A stretch of DNA of 38,352 nucleotides, taken from positions 1 through 38,352 of the IMG/VR virus record IMGVR_UViG_3300029787_000130; one strand, 5' to 3'. The stretch is from a virus. Positions 8,280-14,247 of this stretch are shown piece by piece (position 1 is the first letter of the stretch; every line of letters begins with the position of its first letter). The position numbers and the translations under genes are program-made. The notes beneath the pieces were generated by a model, which ran no database searches, was not told the origin of the DNA, and worked only from the letters and a program-made list of their open reading frames with translations.

Positions 8280-8307
8280 ATAATACTTAGTCAGTAGTAT
8301 ATAACAA
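8280..8307 (-). promoter_or_regulatory. Candidate host sigma-70 promoter for the regulator-integrase module
   Basis: Minus strand: TTGTTA (8307-8302), 16-bp spacer, TATTAT (8285-8280), followed by an AT-rich stretch and the 58-aa ORF at 8250. It would allow transcription of the regulator and integrase separately from the early operon. Confidence 0.4.
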
Positions 8308-8327
8308 GTAAATGTTTCGGTCTGTGT

Positions 8328-8480
8328 CTACTTTATACGTTTTATAATTTGCTTGTCTATGACTGGCGTGTCATCGTTTAATTGTTGTTGCATTATGTTA
8401 AGCAACTCTGACATATGAGGGCTTTGGTATACTTCGCTACTTAATTGTTCGTAACGCTTGTTAAATGTTCTACTGTTCAT
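8328..8480 (-). CDS. 50-aa hypothetical protein
   Basis: ORF with ATG at 8480, overlapping the previous gene's stop by 11 bases. The protein begins MNSRTFNKRYEQLSSEVY and ends VIDKQIIKRIK; it is polar, probably helical and Gln/Asn-rich in the middle (NIMQQQLNDD). No family recognised. It is the last ORF of the chain of small overlapping early genes that starts at 9705. Confidence 0.5.
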   Translation of the reverse strand: MNSRTFNKRYEQLSSEVYQSPHMSELLNIMQQQLNDDTPVIDKQIIKRIK

Positions 8481-8790
8481 TGTTGTTAAAATCGATAGGT
8501 AAATCTTCAGGTTTAAGGTGATACATTCCTTCCATGGTGCATAGGTAGATTTCTTTGTTTTCTTTAATTGATCTACTTATACGTTTCTTTGTGTGATAAG
8601 GCGTGTTATAGAAGTACTCTTCTACTTTTCCTTTCTCGTCCGTGGTTCTGATTATTGAAAATACAGAATCAGGTAGTTCATAACCATAAATTTTCCAGTC
8701 TTCAAACAGGTCATATGGCATGGACATAAAGTTTTTGGATGGGGTGTCCTTGATGGCTCGCCAGTTATTGGGAAAGTATTTTCTTTTCAT
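8470..8790 (-). CDS. Hypothetical early protein, 106 aa
   Basis: Soluble-looking protein beginning MKRKYFPNNWRAIKDTPSK, with a central SVFSIIRTTDEKGKVEEYFY and ending EDLPIDFNNNEQ. No catalytic motif, membrane segment or family recognised. It starts inside the stop of the 54-aa ORF (ATGA overlap) and overlaps the 50-aa ORF downstream. The tight coupling and balanced composition support it as real. By analogy with T7 it sits in the early region, where host take-over proteins are found, but nothing in the sequence shows its role. Confidence 0.75.
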   Translation of the reverse strand: MKRKYFPNNWRAIKDTPSKNFMSMPYDLFEDWKIYGYELPDSVFSIIRTTDEKGKVEEYFYNTPYHTKKRISRSIKENKEIYLCTMEGMYHLKPEDLPIDFNNNEQ

Positions 8791-8951
8791 ATGAATTCAA
8801 TCCTTTTTACGTCTAAGAGGTTGTACTTGTGTGATTTGACAAAATCCAATGCGTCATACGCAGCGTCTTCATCGCAGTCAGCCTTAATAAAGTGATGACT
8901 TCTATATAGGTCGCCATCTTTTAGACGATAAATAACTTGATAAGTGTTCAT
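8787..8951 (-). CDS. 54-aa hypothetical protein
   Basis: ORF from ATG 8951 to TGA 8787, encoding MNTYQVIYRLKDGDLYRSHH… ending DVKRIEFI. The stop overlaps the next ATG (ATGA), which supports translation. The pattern suggests a small β-α protein: YQVIYRLKDGDLYRSHHFIKA, then an acidic helix DEDAAYDALDFVKSH. No family recognised. A CACACTCAT motif lies 13 bases upstream of the start. Confidence 0.6.
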   Translation of the reverse strand: MNTYQVIYRLKDGDLYRSHHFIKADCDEDAAYDALDFVKSHKYNLLDVKRIEFI

Positions 8952-9027
8952 GGCAAGCCCGATGAGTGTGTTGAATTACCTGTCCATTTCTGGGGGTTTA
9001 CTGACTGTCAGGCGGTAGTCTGGGTGC

Positions 9028-9234
9028 TTATAGTTGTCCTTGTCTCCTATCTTTAAGTGGAAATAGCTCTGGCTCAGGTCTAAATGAGCTAACTATTATG
9101 TCCATGCGTAGGGCTTTGTCCTTGATACTCTGCAATTCCTTGAGAATATCTTCAAAAGATGAGGAGTCATCGAGGTTAGGATTAGATGCCCATGCAACTG
9201 AGTAGCATTCAGCTACAAATTCAACTTGGGTCAT
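9028..9234 (-). CDS. Hypothetical early protein, 68 aa
   Basis: Acidic, mostly helical protein (MTQVEFVAECYSVAWASN…, SSSFEDILKELQSIKDKALRMD). It starts within the end of the preceding CxxC ORF (14-base overlap). No family recognised. It is followed by about 75 non-coding bases that hold a CACACTCAT motif. Confidence 0.65.
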   Translation of the reverse strand: MTQVEFVAECYSVAWASNPNLDDSSSFEDILKELQSIKDKALRMDIIVSSFRPEPELFPLKDRRQGQL

Positions 9235-9427
9235 TGTTAACTACTCCTACAACTGGGTTATCAAAGTCCTTAAGTCTTGCTTGAACCAGGTCAGGTCTAC
9301 CGCACCAACTACAGTTATGTGGGTTGATACGTCCTTCACTTGATACAACATGCGTGTAATCCCTTGCGGTTCTACGCTTAAGGATGGTGCCATCTGGGAA
9401 GGTGGCTGTTAGTGTTCTTGGTTTCAT
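9221..9427 (-). CDS. Hypothetical early protein with CxxC pair, 68 aa
   Basis: Begins MKPRTLTATFPDGTILKRRTA, a β-rich, basic N-terminus, followed by HNCSWCGRPD. A single CxxC with nearby His could bind metal, but two more ligands are not evident. Start and stop overlap both neighbours (ATGA at 9427; 14 bases at 9221), so it is part of the coupled early operon. Confidence 0.7.
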   Translation of the reverse strand: MKPRTLTATFPDGTILKRRTARDYTHVVSSEGRINPHNCSWCGRPDLVQARLKDFDNPVVGVVNNDPS

Positions 9428-9705
9428 GCTTCCTCCTTAAGCTTTTCTAATGTTTCTCTCTCTTTTTTATAATTAGCTCTGCTTTTTTCAGTAGATTTAA
9501 GTCTATCTACTGCATCTTTAGTAGATGTAATGTGTCTTGCTTCAATCCTGTATTCCTCTCCACAATCTGGAGTAGCAATCATAGTTACGTGAGCGCAAGC
9601 CCCCTTAATATCGTGGTAGACACCACCAATATTCCATTCGCAATCGTATCCGCTATTCCATAGAACAACCCATACAATTACTTCGCCTTTGTGATCTTTA
9701 GCCAT
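9424..9705 (-). CDS. Hypothetical early protein, 93 aa
   Basis: First gene of the overlapping early block 9705-8328. The N-terminal half (MAKDHKGEVIVWVVLWNSG…) looks like a small β-sheet domain; the C-terminal 35 residues (DRLKSTEKSRANYKKERE…) are highly charged and probably coiled coil. No family recognised. Upstream lie a tRNA-like element and a dyad site, a possible leader for the block. Confidence 0.7.
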   Translation of the reverse strand: MAKDHKGEVIVWVVLWNSGYDCEWNIGGVYHDIKGACAHVTMIATPDCGEEYRIEARHITSTKDAVDRLKSTEKSRANYKKERETLEKLKEEA

Positions 9706-9739
9706 TTGTCAGTAAAGCCCCGCTCTTTGCGTGGGCAAG

Positions 9740-9824
9740 TGGACGTAGACGGAATCGAACCGTCCTTGCTGTTCGGAGTCAGCATTAACCATGCGTCCAT
9801 GAGTTTGTTAGTCCTTGCACGTCC
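9740..9824 (-). other. Degenerate tRNA-like element 1
   Basis: Minus strand contains a perfect T-arm GACGG-TTCGATT-CCGTC (9764-9748) followed by TACGTCC-A, like a tRNA acceptor end. It can pair with GGACGTG at 9824-9818 (7 of 7 with one G-U) or GGACGCA at 9798-9792 (6 of 7). Between them TGCTG…CAGCA could be an anticodon stem, but the loop has eight bases, and no proper D-arm is visible. The 85-nt or 59-nt span is not a normal tRNA. An 8-base word and a 12-base word are each repeated inside it, suggesting a partial duplication. Confidence 0.4.
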
Positions 9825-9851
9825 ATGCGTCCATGCTCAAATACATACATA

Positions 9852-9867
9852 CATACCACTGCGTATA
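9852..9867. promoter_or_regulatory. 16-bp dyad site, copy b (divergent)
   Basis: Minus strand TATACGCAGTGGTATG: ATAC and GTAT half-sites around six bases; the outer pair does not match. It lies just upstream of tRNA-like element 1 and downstream of the CACACTCAT cluster. Confidence 0.4.
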
Positions 9868-9912
9868 GGCACAACATGAGTGTGCGACCATGTGAGTGTG
9901 TAATGAGTGTGG

Positions 9913-9950
9913 AAAAATATAAAATAGTGGCATGATATATACCACTATTT
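9913..9950 (-). terminator. Candidate terminator after the cysteine-rich gene
   Basis: Minus strand AAATAGTGG-11 nt-CCACTATTT, a perfect 9-bp stem, followed by TATATTTTTCC. The stem is AT-rich, so termination may be partial. It lies just past the stop of the 246-aa gene and a dyad site. The inverted repeat could instead be an operator. Confidence 0.45.
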
Positions 9951-9951
9951 A

Positions 9952-9967
9952 TATACTAAGGTGTATA
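9952..9967. promoter_or_regulatory. 16-bp dyad site, copy c
   Basis: TATACACCTTAGTATA on the minus strand, identical to copy a. It begins two bases after the stop codon of the gene at 9970-10710. Confidence 0.6.
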
Positions 9968-9969
9968 GA

Positions 9970-10710
9970 TTACTTATTTAAAATATCATTTACTGTCTTA
10001 ACTTTGTTACCATGAGCAATGAAACCTACAGGGAAGTCGCGCTCTTGCCATGCACAAATACCACAGTTCTCACACTTAGTGGGGACACATGTTTGAGCCG
10101 GACATATCTTGATACGTCTACCCTCTGGCGTCTTTAATTGTTTAACTTGACGGTAATATACTTTGTGATCTTCTAATGAACAATAAGGAATAATTGAATC
10201 ATCAGTAGATGGGATAATAGTTACCGCATTAAGTCCTTGATTAATAACATCATCAGCTTGACTATATGTTTCAGTGCTTGAGTTAATAGTAAACCCATTC
10301 TTAGTTGCATACTTTAAAGCTTCCTTGTTATGTGTGTTTAACTTATGATGTGAGTAAGTATAACCCTTGGCATTACTCGCTTTGTTGGCGTCTACCAATT
10401 GCTTAAGCAATGCAAGGTTAATAAGTTCTTGACCATCTGGCGCAGTGTCATAAAATAAATCCCCTGATACGTTATGACGCCAGAGTTGGCCGGCATTTAA
10501 TTGAGATACAAAGGACGCTAAATCATCCCATGTGCCGCCGCGCTTACCTTCGGTGACTTTGCGCCAGTGCCAGCTTTGCGGGCCGGTCTTAGCGTAACAG
10601 CCGTCCCACATTGGGCATGTGGTAGGGCATGAGCCCGCAGCACTGGTTGTGACTGGGATCTTGCCTACCTTGCCATTACCTGACTTGGCAGTGATATGCA
10701 CTCTGGTCAT
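9970..10710 (-). CDS. Cysteine-rich phage protein of unknown function (DUF7227-like)
   Basis: 246-aa protein. The N-terminal part has GKIPVTTSAAGSCPTTCPM followed by WDGCYAKTGP, then RGGTWDDL and LWRHNVSGDLFYD; the C-terminus has CPAQTCVPTKCENCGICAW. The clustered cysteines at both ends look like metal or Fe-S ligands. The layout recalls phage proteins with CPxxCP…GCYA and LWRHN.xGD motifs (I believe DUF7227), whose function is unknown to me; some resemble radical-SAM-like folds, but I see no CxxxCxxC at the usual place. Its start overlaps the stop of the 55-aa ORF (ATGA). It is followed by a dyad site and a hairpin. Confidence 0.75.
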   Translation of the reverse strand: MTRVHITAKSGNGKVGKIPVTTSAAGSCPTTCPMWDGCYAKTGPQSWHWRKVTEGKRGGTWDDLASFVSQLNAGQLWRHNVSGDLFYDTAPDGQELINLALLKQLVDANKASNAKGYTYSHHKLNTHNKEALKYATKNGFTINSSTETYSQADDVINQGLNAVTIIPSTDDSIIPYCSLEDHKVYYRQVKQLKTPEGRRIKICPAQTCVPTKCENCGICAWQERDFPVGFIAHGNKVKTVNDILNK

Positions 10711-10874
10711 GATGCACCCCGAATCATTTCATGCTTTGCTCTGCAAAGGGACTCAAACATATCCCAACAGTTGTGATCGAACAAAGTTAAGTCTCTTAAC
10801 TCAAGACCAAGATCCTTGAGAACGTGGTCTATAACTGCATCTTTGATGAAGTTGGTTGATGTTGTTATCTCCAT
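10707..10874 (-). CDS. 55-aa hypothetical protein
   Basis: ORF from ATG 10874, four bases after the stop of the KTSC-like gene, to a TGA that overlaps the next start. The protein begins MEITTSTNFIKDAVIDHVLK and continues through LGLELRDLTLFDHNCWDMF. Mostly helical, acidic, no membrane segment, no family recognised. The tight spacing on both sides supports it. Confidence 0.6.
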   Translation of the reverse strand: MEITTSTNFIKDAVIDHVLKDLGLELRDLTLFDHNCWDMFESLCRAKHEMIRGAS

Positions 10875-10878
10875 CAGC

Positions 10879-11202
10879 TCAAGCTACACTCTGTGTAGCA
10901 AGTAGGGCTGGTAACTCATTAGCGTGGTAGCTGTTACCAATTCTTTGGTAAGTCATAGCACCAGTCTGTGGTCTAAATCTATTCTCAGGAATAGCTTTTT
11001 TACTAAGGAACTGAATCCAAAAGCCTAAGCTTTTGTTGTTATCAGATAACAGACTTAACAGTCTGCGTCTTGATACGTTCTTGTAAAGGTACTCTTCACC
11101 AGATTTTTTAAATCTGATAATACAAGTAGCGTTAACTACGTTAACGGCAGCAAACTCAACGGCGTCACTAAACCTACGGTTGACAATGGTGTAACCAAAC
11201 AT
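10879..11202 (-). CDS. KTSC-like small protein
   Basis: 107 aa from an ATG at 11202 that has GGAG 8 nt upstream; the frame is open further upstream but without such a site. The segment IRFKKSGEEYLYKNVSRRRL followed by SLGFWIQFLSKKA resembles the KTSC domain pattern (a strand with Gly-Tyr-Tyr, 'V…L…', then 'S.G.F…K'). The KTSC domain occurs beside lysyl-tRNA synthetases and in phage proteins; its function here is unknown. It is the first clear early gene after the presumed genome terminus. A palindrome and a tRNA-like element form its leader. Confidence 0.65.
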   Translation of the reverse strand: MFGYTIVNRRFSDAVEFAAVNVVNATCIIRFKKSGEEYLYKNVSRRRLLSLLSDNNKSLGFWIQFLSKKAIPENRFRPQTGAMTYQRIGNSYHANELPALLATQSVA

Positions 11203-11229
11203 AATAATTCTCCGAATTAAATTAAAGAT

Positions 11230-11247
11230 TTGGATATAAATATCCAA
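11230..11247. repeat. 18-bp inverted repeat in the leader of the KTSC-like gene
   Basis: TTGGATAT-AA-ATATCCAA, perfect 8-bp arms, 28 bases before the start codon and directly after tRNA-like element 2. It may be an operator; as RNA it has too short a loop unless the inner pairs open. Confidence 0.5.
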
Positions 11248-11248
11248 G

Positions 11249-11320
11249 TGACTGCAACGGATTTGCACCGTTCATGATGTGTTGTTGGTATACACCACAC
11301 ACCATGCACTAGAGACAGTC
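11249..11320 (-). other. Degenerate tRNA-like element 2 (anticodon position CCA)
   Basis: 72-nt minus-strand span with the right spacing for a tRNA. Acceptor GACTGT (11320-11315) pairs with GCAGTC (11255-11250), six pairs with one G-U. The T-arm AACGG-TGCAAAT-CCGTT (11272-11256) has a perfect stem, but G replaces the invariant T55. The anticodon arm GTGTA-TACCAAC-AACAC (11295-11279) has four of five pairs and CCA (Trp) at 34-36, but A instead of U33. No D-stem is visible. It looks like a decayed or repurposed tRNA. Confidence 0.4.
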
Positions 11321-11331
11321 TAGTATCTTAT

Positions 11332-11347
11332 GATACTAAGGTGTATC
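11332..11347. promoter_or_regulatory. 16-bp dyad site, copy d
   Basis: Minus strand GATACACCTTAGTATC. The outer base pair is G-C instead of T-A in copies a and c, so both arms changed together. It lies 11 bases upstream of tRNA-like element 2. Confidence 0.6.
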
Positions 11348-11411
11348 GATTAGCACTTGTATGAACGGCGGTGAGCTATGCTCTGCTCTGTGCCTTTACC
11401 CAAATCCCTTG

Positions 11412-11621
11412 TTACAGGTCGCCGTCACCGCTTTCTCTGCGGACTTGGAACTCTACGTTCCACTTATTAAGGTCGGTCAACTTCTTGTCCTGCTGGTATT
11501 CACTGGACTCAAGAGACTTTACGTCTCTGTGGCTGCTCTGGTTTGTTTTAGTCGAAAATTCTGTTGAGAGTAGTTTGTCGTTTAGTTTATTTATCTCTCT
11601 CACCCTAAAGGGAGAGATCAA
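11412..11621 (-). CDS. Possible early ORF, up to 69 aa
   Basis: Open frame from TTG 11621 (or GTG 11603) to 11412, encoding a polar, charged protein (…INKLNDKLLSTEFSTKTN… ending FQVRRESGDGDL). It follows the best host promoter candidate by about 35 bases, where T7 has its first early genes. No ATG, no convincing ribosome-binding site and no family. Open frames also exist on the plus strand here. Weakly supported. Confidence 0.35.
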   Translation of the reverse strand: MISPFRVREINKLNDKLLSTEFSTKTNQSSHRDVKSLESSEYQQDKKLTDLNKWNVEFQVRRESGDGDL

Positions 11622-11654
11622 TAAAGTAAACGTAAAACAAACTATCTCTATCTC

Positions 11655-11678
11655 ATTATACCACAGTGTATCGGTTAT
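11655..11678 (-). promoter_or_regulatory. Early host promoter with extended -10, overlapping dyad copy e
   Basis: Minus strand TGGTATAATGAG: a consensus TATAAT (11660-11655) directly preceded by TGG, the extended -10 form. No good -35 at 17 bp. The dyad GATACACTGTGGTATA (11672-11657) overlaps the -10, so a protein bound to the dyad would block it. Position fits the T7 arrangement, with host promoters just inside the genome left end ahead of the early genes. Confidence 0.55.
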
Positions 11679-11990
11679 TCATCCCAACCAGTTCAATTAG
11701 TGGCACAGTTCGTACCAAACAGTAGTCATGCCAATCAGTCTCAGTTTGAGTCTAACGATACAGCAACAGATCGCGAGAGAGAGAGAGCCAGATAAACCGC
11801 GCCCGCGTGCGGCTGCGTGCGTTAATTGATCGCCCGCGCCCCCGTTTGAAGGGCTCAACACGTGTTATCTCTGCAAATCCGCTGCTATGACAGGGCTGAC
11901 GAGGGATTATATATCCTGCGACAGTACTTGCACCCCCCTAGGGGGTATTTCCCGCGCACGCTCTTAGCGAATAGACCTGAGAAATTTATG
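11679..11990. other. Gene-free region, presumed virion genome terminus (direct terminal repeat)
   Basis: About 310 bases without a credible gene, between the last late ORF and the early promoter. It contains an AG-rich run (11775-11788), a GC-rich block rich in CGC words (11799-11846), an ACCCCC-CTA-GGGGGT inverted repeat (11932-11946), and a TATAAT at 11911-11906 on the minus strand. In T7-like phages the linear genome starts and ends between terminase and the early genes with a direct repeat of roughly 150-250 bp. In a circularised assembly that repeat would collapse here. The exact ends cannot be read from one copy. Confidence 0.5.
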
Positions 11991-12074
11991 TCATTTTTTA
12001 AAGAGACCCAATCTCCTTAATACATAAATACTCAGTATTGTCCAAAATGCAATCTCTAAGCCAACATTATTCAT
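11991..12074 (-). CDS. 27-aa single-span membrane microprotein
   Basis: ORF with ATG at 12074, overlapping the end of the 87-aa gene by 8 bases, with the purine-rich stretch GGAGAAAGAGG before it. The peptide has a short polar start (MNNVGLE), a hydrophobic stretch of about 13 residues (IAFWTILSIYVL) and a basic end (RRLGLFKK), a typical N-out or N-in single helix. T7 also has a small gene, 19.5, just after terminase; homology is not shown. A role in lysis or host membrane interaction is only a guess. Confidence 0.4.
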   Translation of the reverse strand: MNNVGLEIAFWTILSIYVLRRLGLFKK

Positions 12075-12330
12075 CCTCTTTCTCCGGGAAGTAGCCAATG
12101 GTATATCCATTACCGTCTTCACACTCTTCTACCACAGCTTCATAGACAGTATCAGGATGTTCTACCATGTACTTCTCTATAGCTGTATCTACAGTCTGTT
12201 TAGCTTTTAATTCAATATATCTATTCTCTAAACCAATCAACACACCAAGTATTAAGAAGTTGAGAGGTGGGAAAGGAGTCTTCAGACTCTTATATAACTC
12301 TTGAAAGGTTATTATCTTTAGTTTAGGCAT
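12067..12330 (-). CDS. Hypothetical protein with one membrane segment, 87 aa
   Basis: Begins MPKLKIITFQELYKSLKTP, then a hydrophobic segment FPPLNFLILGVLIGL (about residues 20-34), then a helix (ENRYIELKAKQTVDTAIEKYM) and an acidic C-terminus ending EKEDE. Probably a small membrane-anchored protein. No family recognised. It follows the large terminase after a terminator and the 26-bp repeat, the place where P-SSP7-type phages carry talC. It may be transcribed from the promoter-like repeat at 12473-12498. Confidence 0.65.
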   Translation of the reverse strand: MPKLKIITFQELYKSLKTPFPPLNFLILGVLIGLENRYIELKAKQTVDTAIEKYMVEHPDTVYEAVVEECEDGNGYTIGYFPEKEDE

Positions 12331-12421
12331 ATATAGTGTTATTAATAGAACTCTCTAATCCGAACCCTTTTGGGAAGTGGAGAGTAGTGTTTTAAAGGAA
12401 TATCATTAACGGATATTTATT

Positions 12422-12455
12422 AAAAGGGGACGGTAGTTTTAGTACCTGTCCCCTT
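12422..12455 (-). terminator. Hairpin terminator after the large terminase
   Basis: Minus strand AAGGGGACAGG-11 nt-CCGTCCCCTT with one A mismatch in the stem, followed by TTAATAAAT. Strong GC-rich stem with a modest U tract. Only about 20 bases separate it from the 26-bp promoter-like repeat, so transcripts from that repeat may be attenuated. Confidence 0.6.
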
Positions 12456-12472
12456 ACAAGGGTCCACCCTTC

Positions 12473-12498
12473 CCCTGTATAGATAAGGGGACCCCCCT
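12473..12498 (-). promoter_or_regulatory. 26-bp repeat copy 2, candidate phage promoter at the right genome end
   Basis: Minus strand core CCCCTTATCTATACAGGGGA preceded by AGGGGGGT, overlapping the terminase stop codon; one mismatch to the copy at 5696-5721. T7 has promoter phi-OR near its right end, used in replication, and this site has the same place and direction. CCCCT and AGGGG can also pair as a short hairpin. The promoter function is inferred. Confidence 0.6.
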
Positions 12499-14230
12499 AA
12501 ACCCAGTTAGGGGCTTCTTTATTTGTTGTCTTAGTTCTAGCTTGTTGTCTTTGGTTAACGTCCAGTCCGAGTACTAAATGATTAGCACTACCTTGTGGAT
12601 CATCTAAGAATTGTTCTAGTATGTCGTCCCACTCTTCACGTTTACGTAGGTTGATCTGTTCCTGTGCAGAGATAGACAGTGAATCGGTAAAGTATTTAAC
12701 GCCTTGAGCTAGACAATCTAATCTGTCATCATGCTTAACGGCATACTTCATTCGACACATCCTACTCATTTGGTAGAAGAGCATGTAGAGAAGTCTTTGT
12801 TCTGGAGGATGTTCTTTGTTTGAGTTATAGTCCCAATCAATAACACCCCTATTAACAACAAGGCGGTGTTGGTTAAGAACAGGCTCAAGGCTATCAATGA
12901 TTCTGTCTTCTTTCCTAACATTCGCTCTAACCTCATCAACAAAAATGTTCTGCTTTGTTTGTTGAAGGTGTTTTTTAAAAAGTTCACTTACTATTCCGTC
13001 TCCAAAGTTTGTCTCTACGACTAAGGTAGAAACGTTGTATTTCTTGCAACCTTTTAGTATGTCAAGCAAGGTATTGTCTGAGTACCCATCTCGATAGGCT
13101 CGCACTTCATGAAGATAGAGAAAGCCGTTCTTCTGGGAGATATAACAGGCTGCTGTCTCATCAGATCCTCTTCCAGAGGGGTCAACTGAGCAGATTGTTT
13201 CTTGATACGGGGTCCATTCACCTTGTAGTTGCATAGGTGAGTAGAAATAATCCCCGGGAAGTCCCACTGTTGGCAGATCTTTGATGACATTTCTTGGATC
13301 GGAGCACCATATGACATTATCGGGTGCTTCAGTAGGATTAATACTGGTAACAACCAAGTCAGCCATTTTAAGAGGAAACTTCTCAGCGTCAGACAAGCTT
13401 GTGTCAAGCATGAACTGAAGCATAAAGTTGCTTCGTCCCATAGATGATTCTCTTTGTTGTAGGTCTTCATCATCGAAGCGGTCAGGGTCTGTAGATTCCC
13501 CCGGTTCTGCGCCATGGTCTATGTCTTCTTGTAATTGTGGAGCTATTAGCCCTTCATATGGAGTGATGTTTTTTGGAAATCTTGCCGGCCAAACAAATGG
13601 TCGATAATTCCGCTCTGCCAACTTACGATAAACAGTAAAAGTAGTCTGAGGAGTCCCGAGATACATAATACGGCTATCGTCTTTCGGCGTAAGGATTGAT
13701 TCGGCTTCGGTACAAAGTTGAAGAAGTTTTTCACGCATTAACTCCGTCATACTGTTCCCGGGAACCTCTATATCGTCTAGGATCATTAAATCTGCACGAC
13801 TTCCAGTCATTTGACCAGTTATACCAACTGATTTGACTGAAGGTGCTTGGTGAGGTGAACATAAAACATCAAATGATATACGTGACCATCTAGCATCATC
13901 AGACTTAGGTCTTAAATGCTTTAGCCAAGGTGTTTCGATAATTAGCTTCTGTAAAAAGATGCTCATGTTGTCTGCTCTCTCTTTAGAGGCAGAAATTATC
14001 ATTATTTTCTTTTCGGCGTTATTAAATAGAGTCCATAAAACAAAAGCACCAGTAATCCAGCTCTTGCCAACTCCCCTAAACGCCTGTATTTGTAGTCGCT
14101 TGGGACCACTCTGCAAGTAATCTGCAATTGCATATTGTGCCCTCGTTGGTTGAGGTAGGTCAAGCTGGTCCCACAAAGCTTGCAGAAACAGCTTGAAATC
14201 GCCCTGTAAGGCGGTTAAAGTATCATTCAT
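12497..14230 (-). CDS. terL: Terminase large subunit (T7 gp19-like)
   Basis: DNA-packaging motor with ATPase and nuclease, 577 aa (T7 gp19 is 586). The Walker A region is AFRGVGKSWITGAF, and Walker B is DLMILDDIEVPGN. The RNase H-like nuclease residues appear in CSVDPSGRGSDETAACYIS (Asp), LVVETNFGDGIV (Glu) and HDDRLDCLAQGV (Asp). All key residues are present. The ATG at 14230 follows the 505-aa gene by 17 bases that hold a dyad site. With the small terminase at 16357 it cuts concatemers and fills the prohead. Confidence 0.97.
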   Translation of the reverse strand: MNDTLTALQGDFKLFLQALWDQLDLPQPTRAQYAIADYLQSGPKRLQIQAFRGVGKSWITGAFVLWTLFNNAEKKIMIISASKERADNMSIFLQKLIIETPWLKHLRPKSDDARWSRISFDVLCSPHQAPSVKSVGITGQMTGSRADLMILDDIEVPGNSMTELMREKLLQLCTEAESILTPKDDSRIMYLGTPQTTFTVYRKLAERNYRPFVWPARFPKNITPYEGLIAPQLQEDIDHGAEPGESTDPDRFDDEDLQQRESSMGRSNFMLQFMLDTSLSDAEKFPLKMADLVVTSINPTEAPDNVIWCSDPRNVIKDLPTVGLPGDYFYSPMQLQGEWTPYQETICSVDPSGRGSDETAACYISQKNGFLYLHEVRAYRDGYSDNTLLDILKGCKKYNVSTLVVETNFGDGIVSELFKKHLQQTKQNIFVDEVRANVRKEDRIIDSLEPVLNQHRLVVNRGVIDWDYNSNKEHPPEQRLLYMLFYQMSRMCRMKYAVKHDDRLDCLAQGVKYFTDSLSISAQEQINLRKREEWDDILEQFLDDPQGSANHLVLGLDVNQRQQARTKTTNKEAPNWV

Positions 14231-14245
14231 ATACGAATGTGTATA
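14230..14245. promoter_or_regulatory. 16-bp dyad site, copy f
   Basis: Minus strand TATACACATTCGTATA, perfect 5-bp arms with a changed spacer. It fills the gap between the 505-aa gene stop and the terminase ATG, whose first base overlaps it. Confidence 0.55.
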
Positions 14246-14247
14246 AG

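Noticed and set aside
11203-11268. Upstream part of the KTSC-like ORF (MQIRCSHLDIYIQ…) as coding
   Set aside because: It overlaps the T-arm side of the tRNA-like element and the palindrome, and the ATG at 11202 has the better ribosome-binding site.
11361-11700. Plus-strand open frames of 68 and 109 aa at the early end
   Set aside because: All other genes are on the minus strand, the translations are low-complexity and unlike phage proteins, and there is no ribosome-binding site or promoter for them.
12340-12380. Imperfect hairpin ACTCTC…GAGAGT as another terminator
   Set aside because: Interrupted stem and no U tract; a better hairpin lies at 12422-12455.
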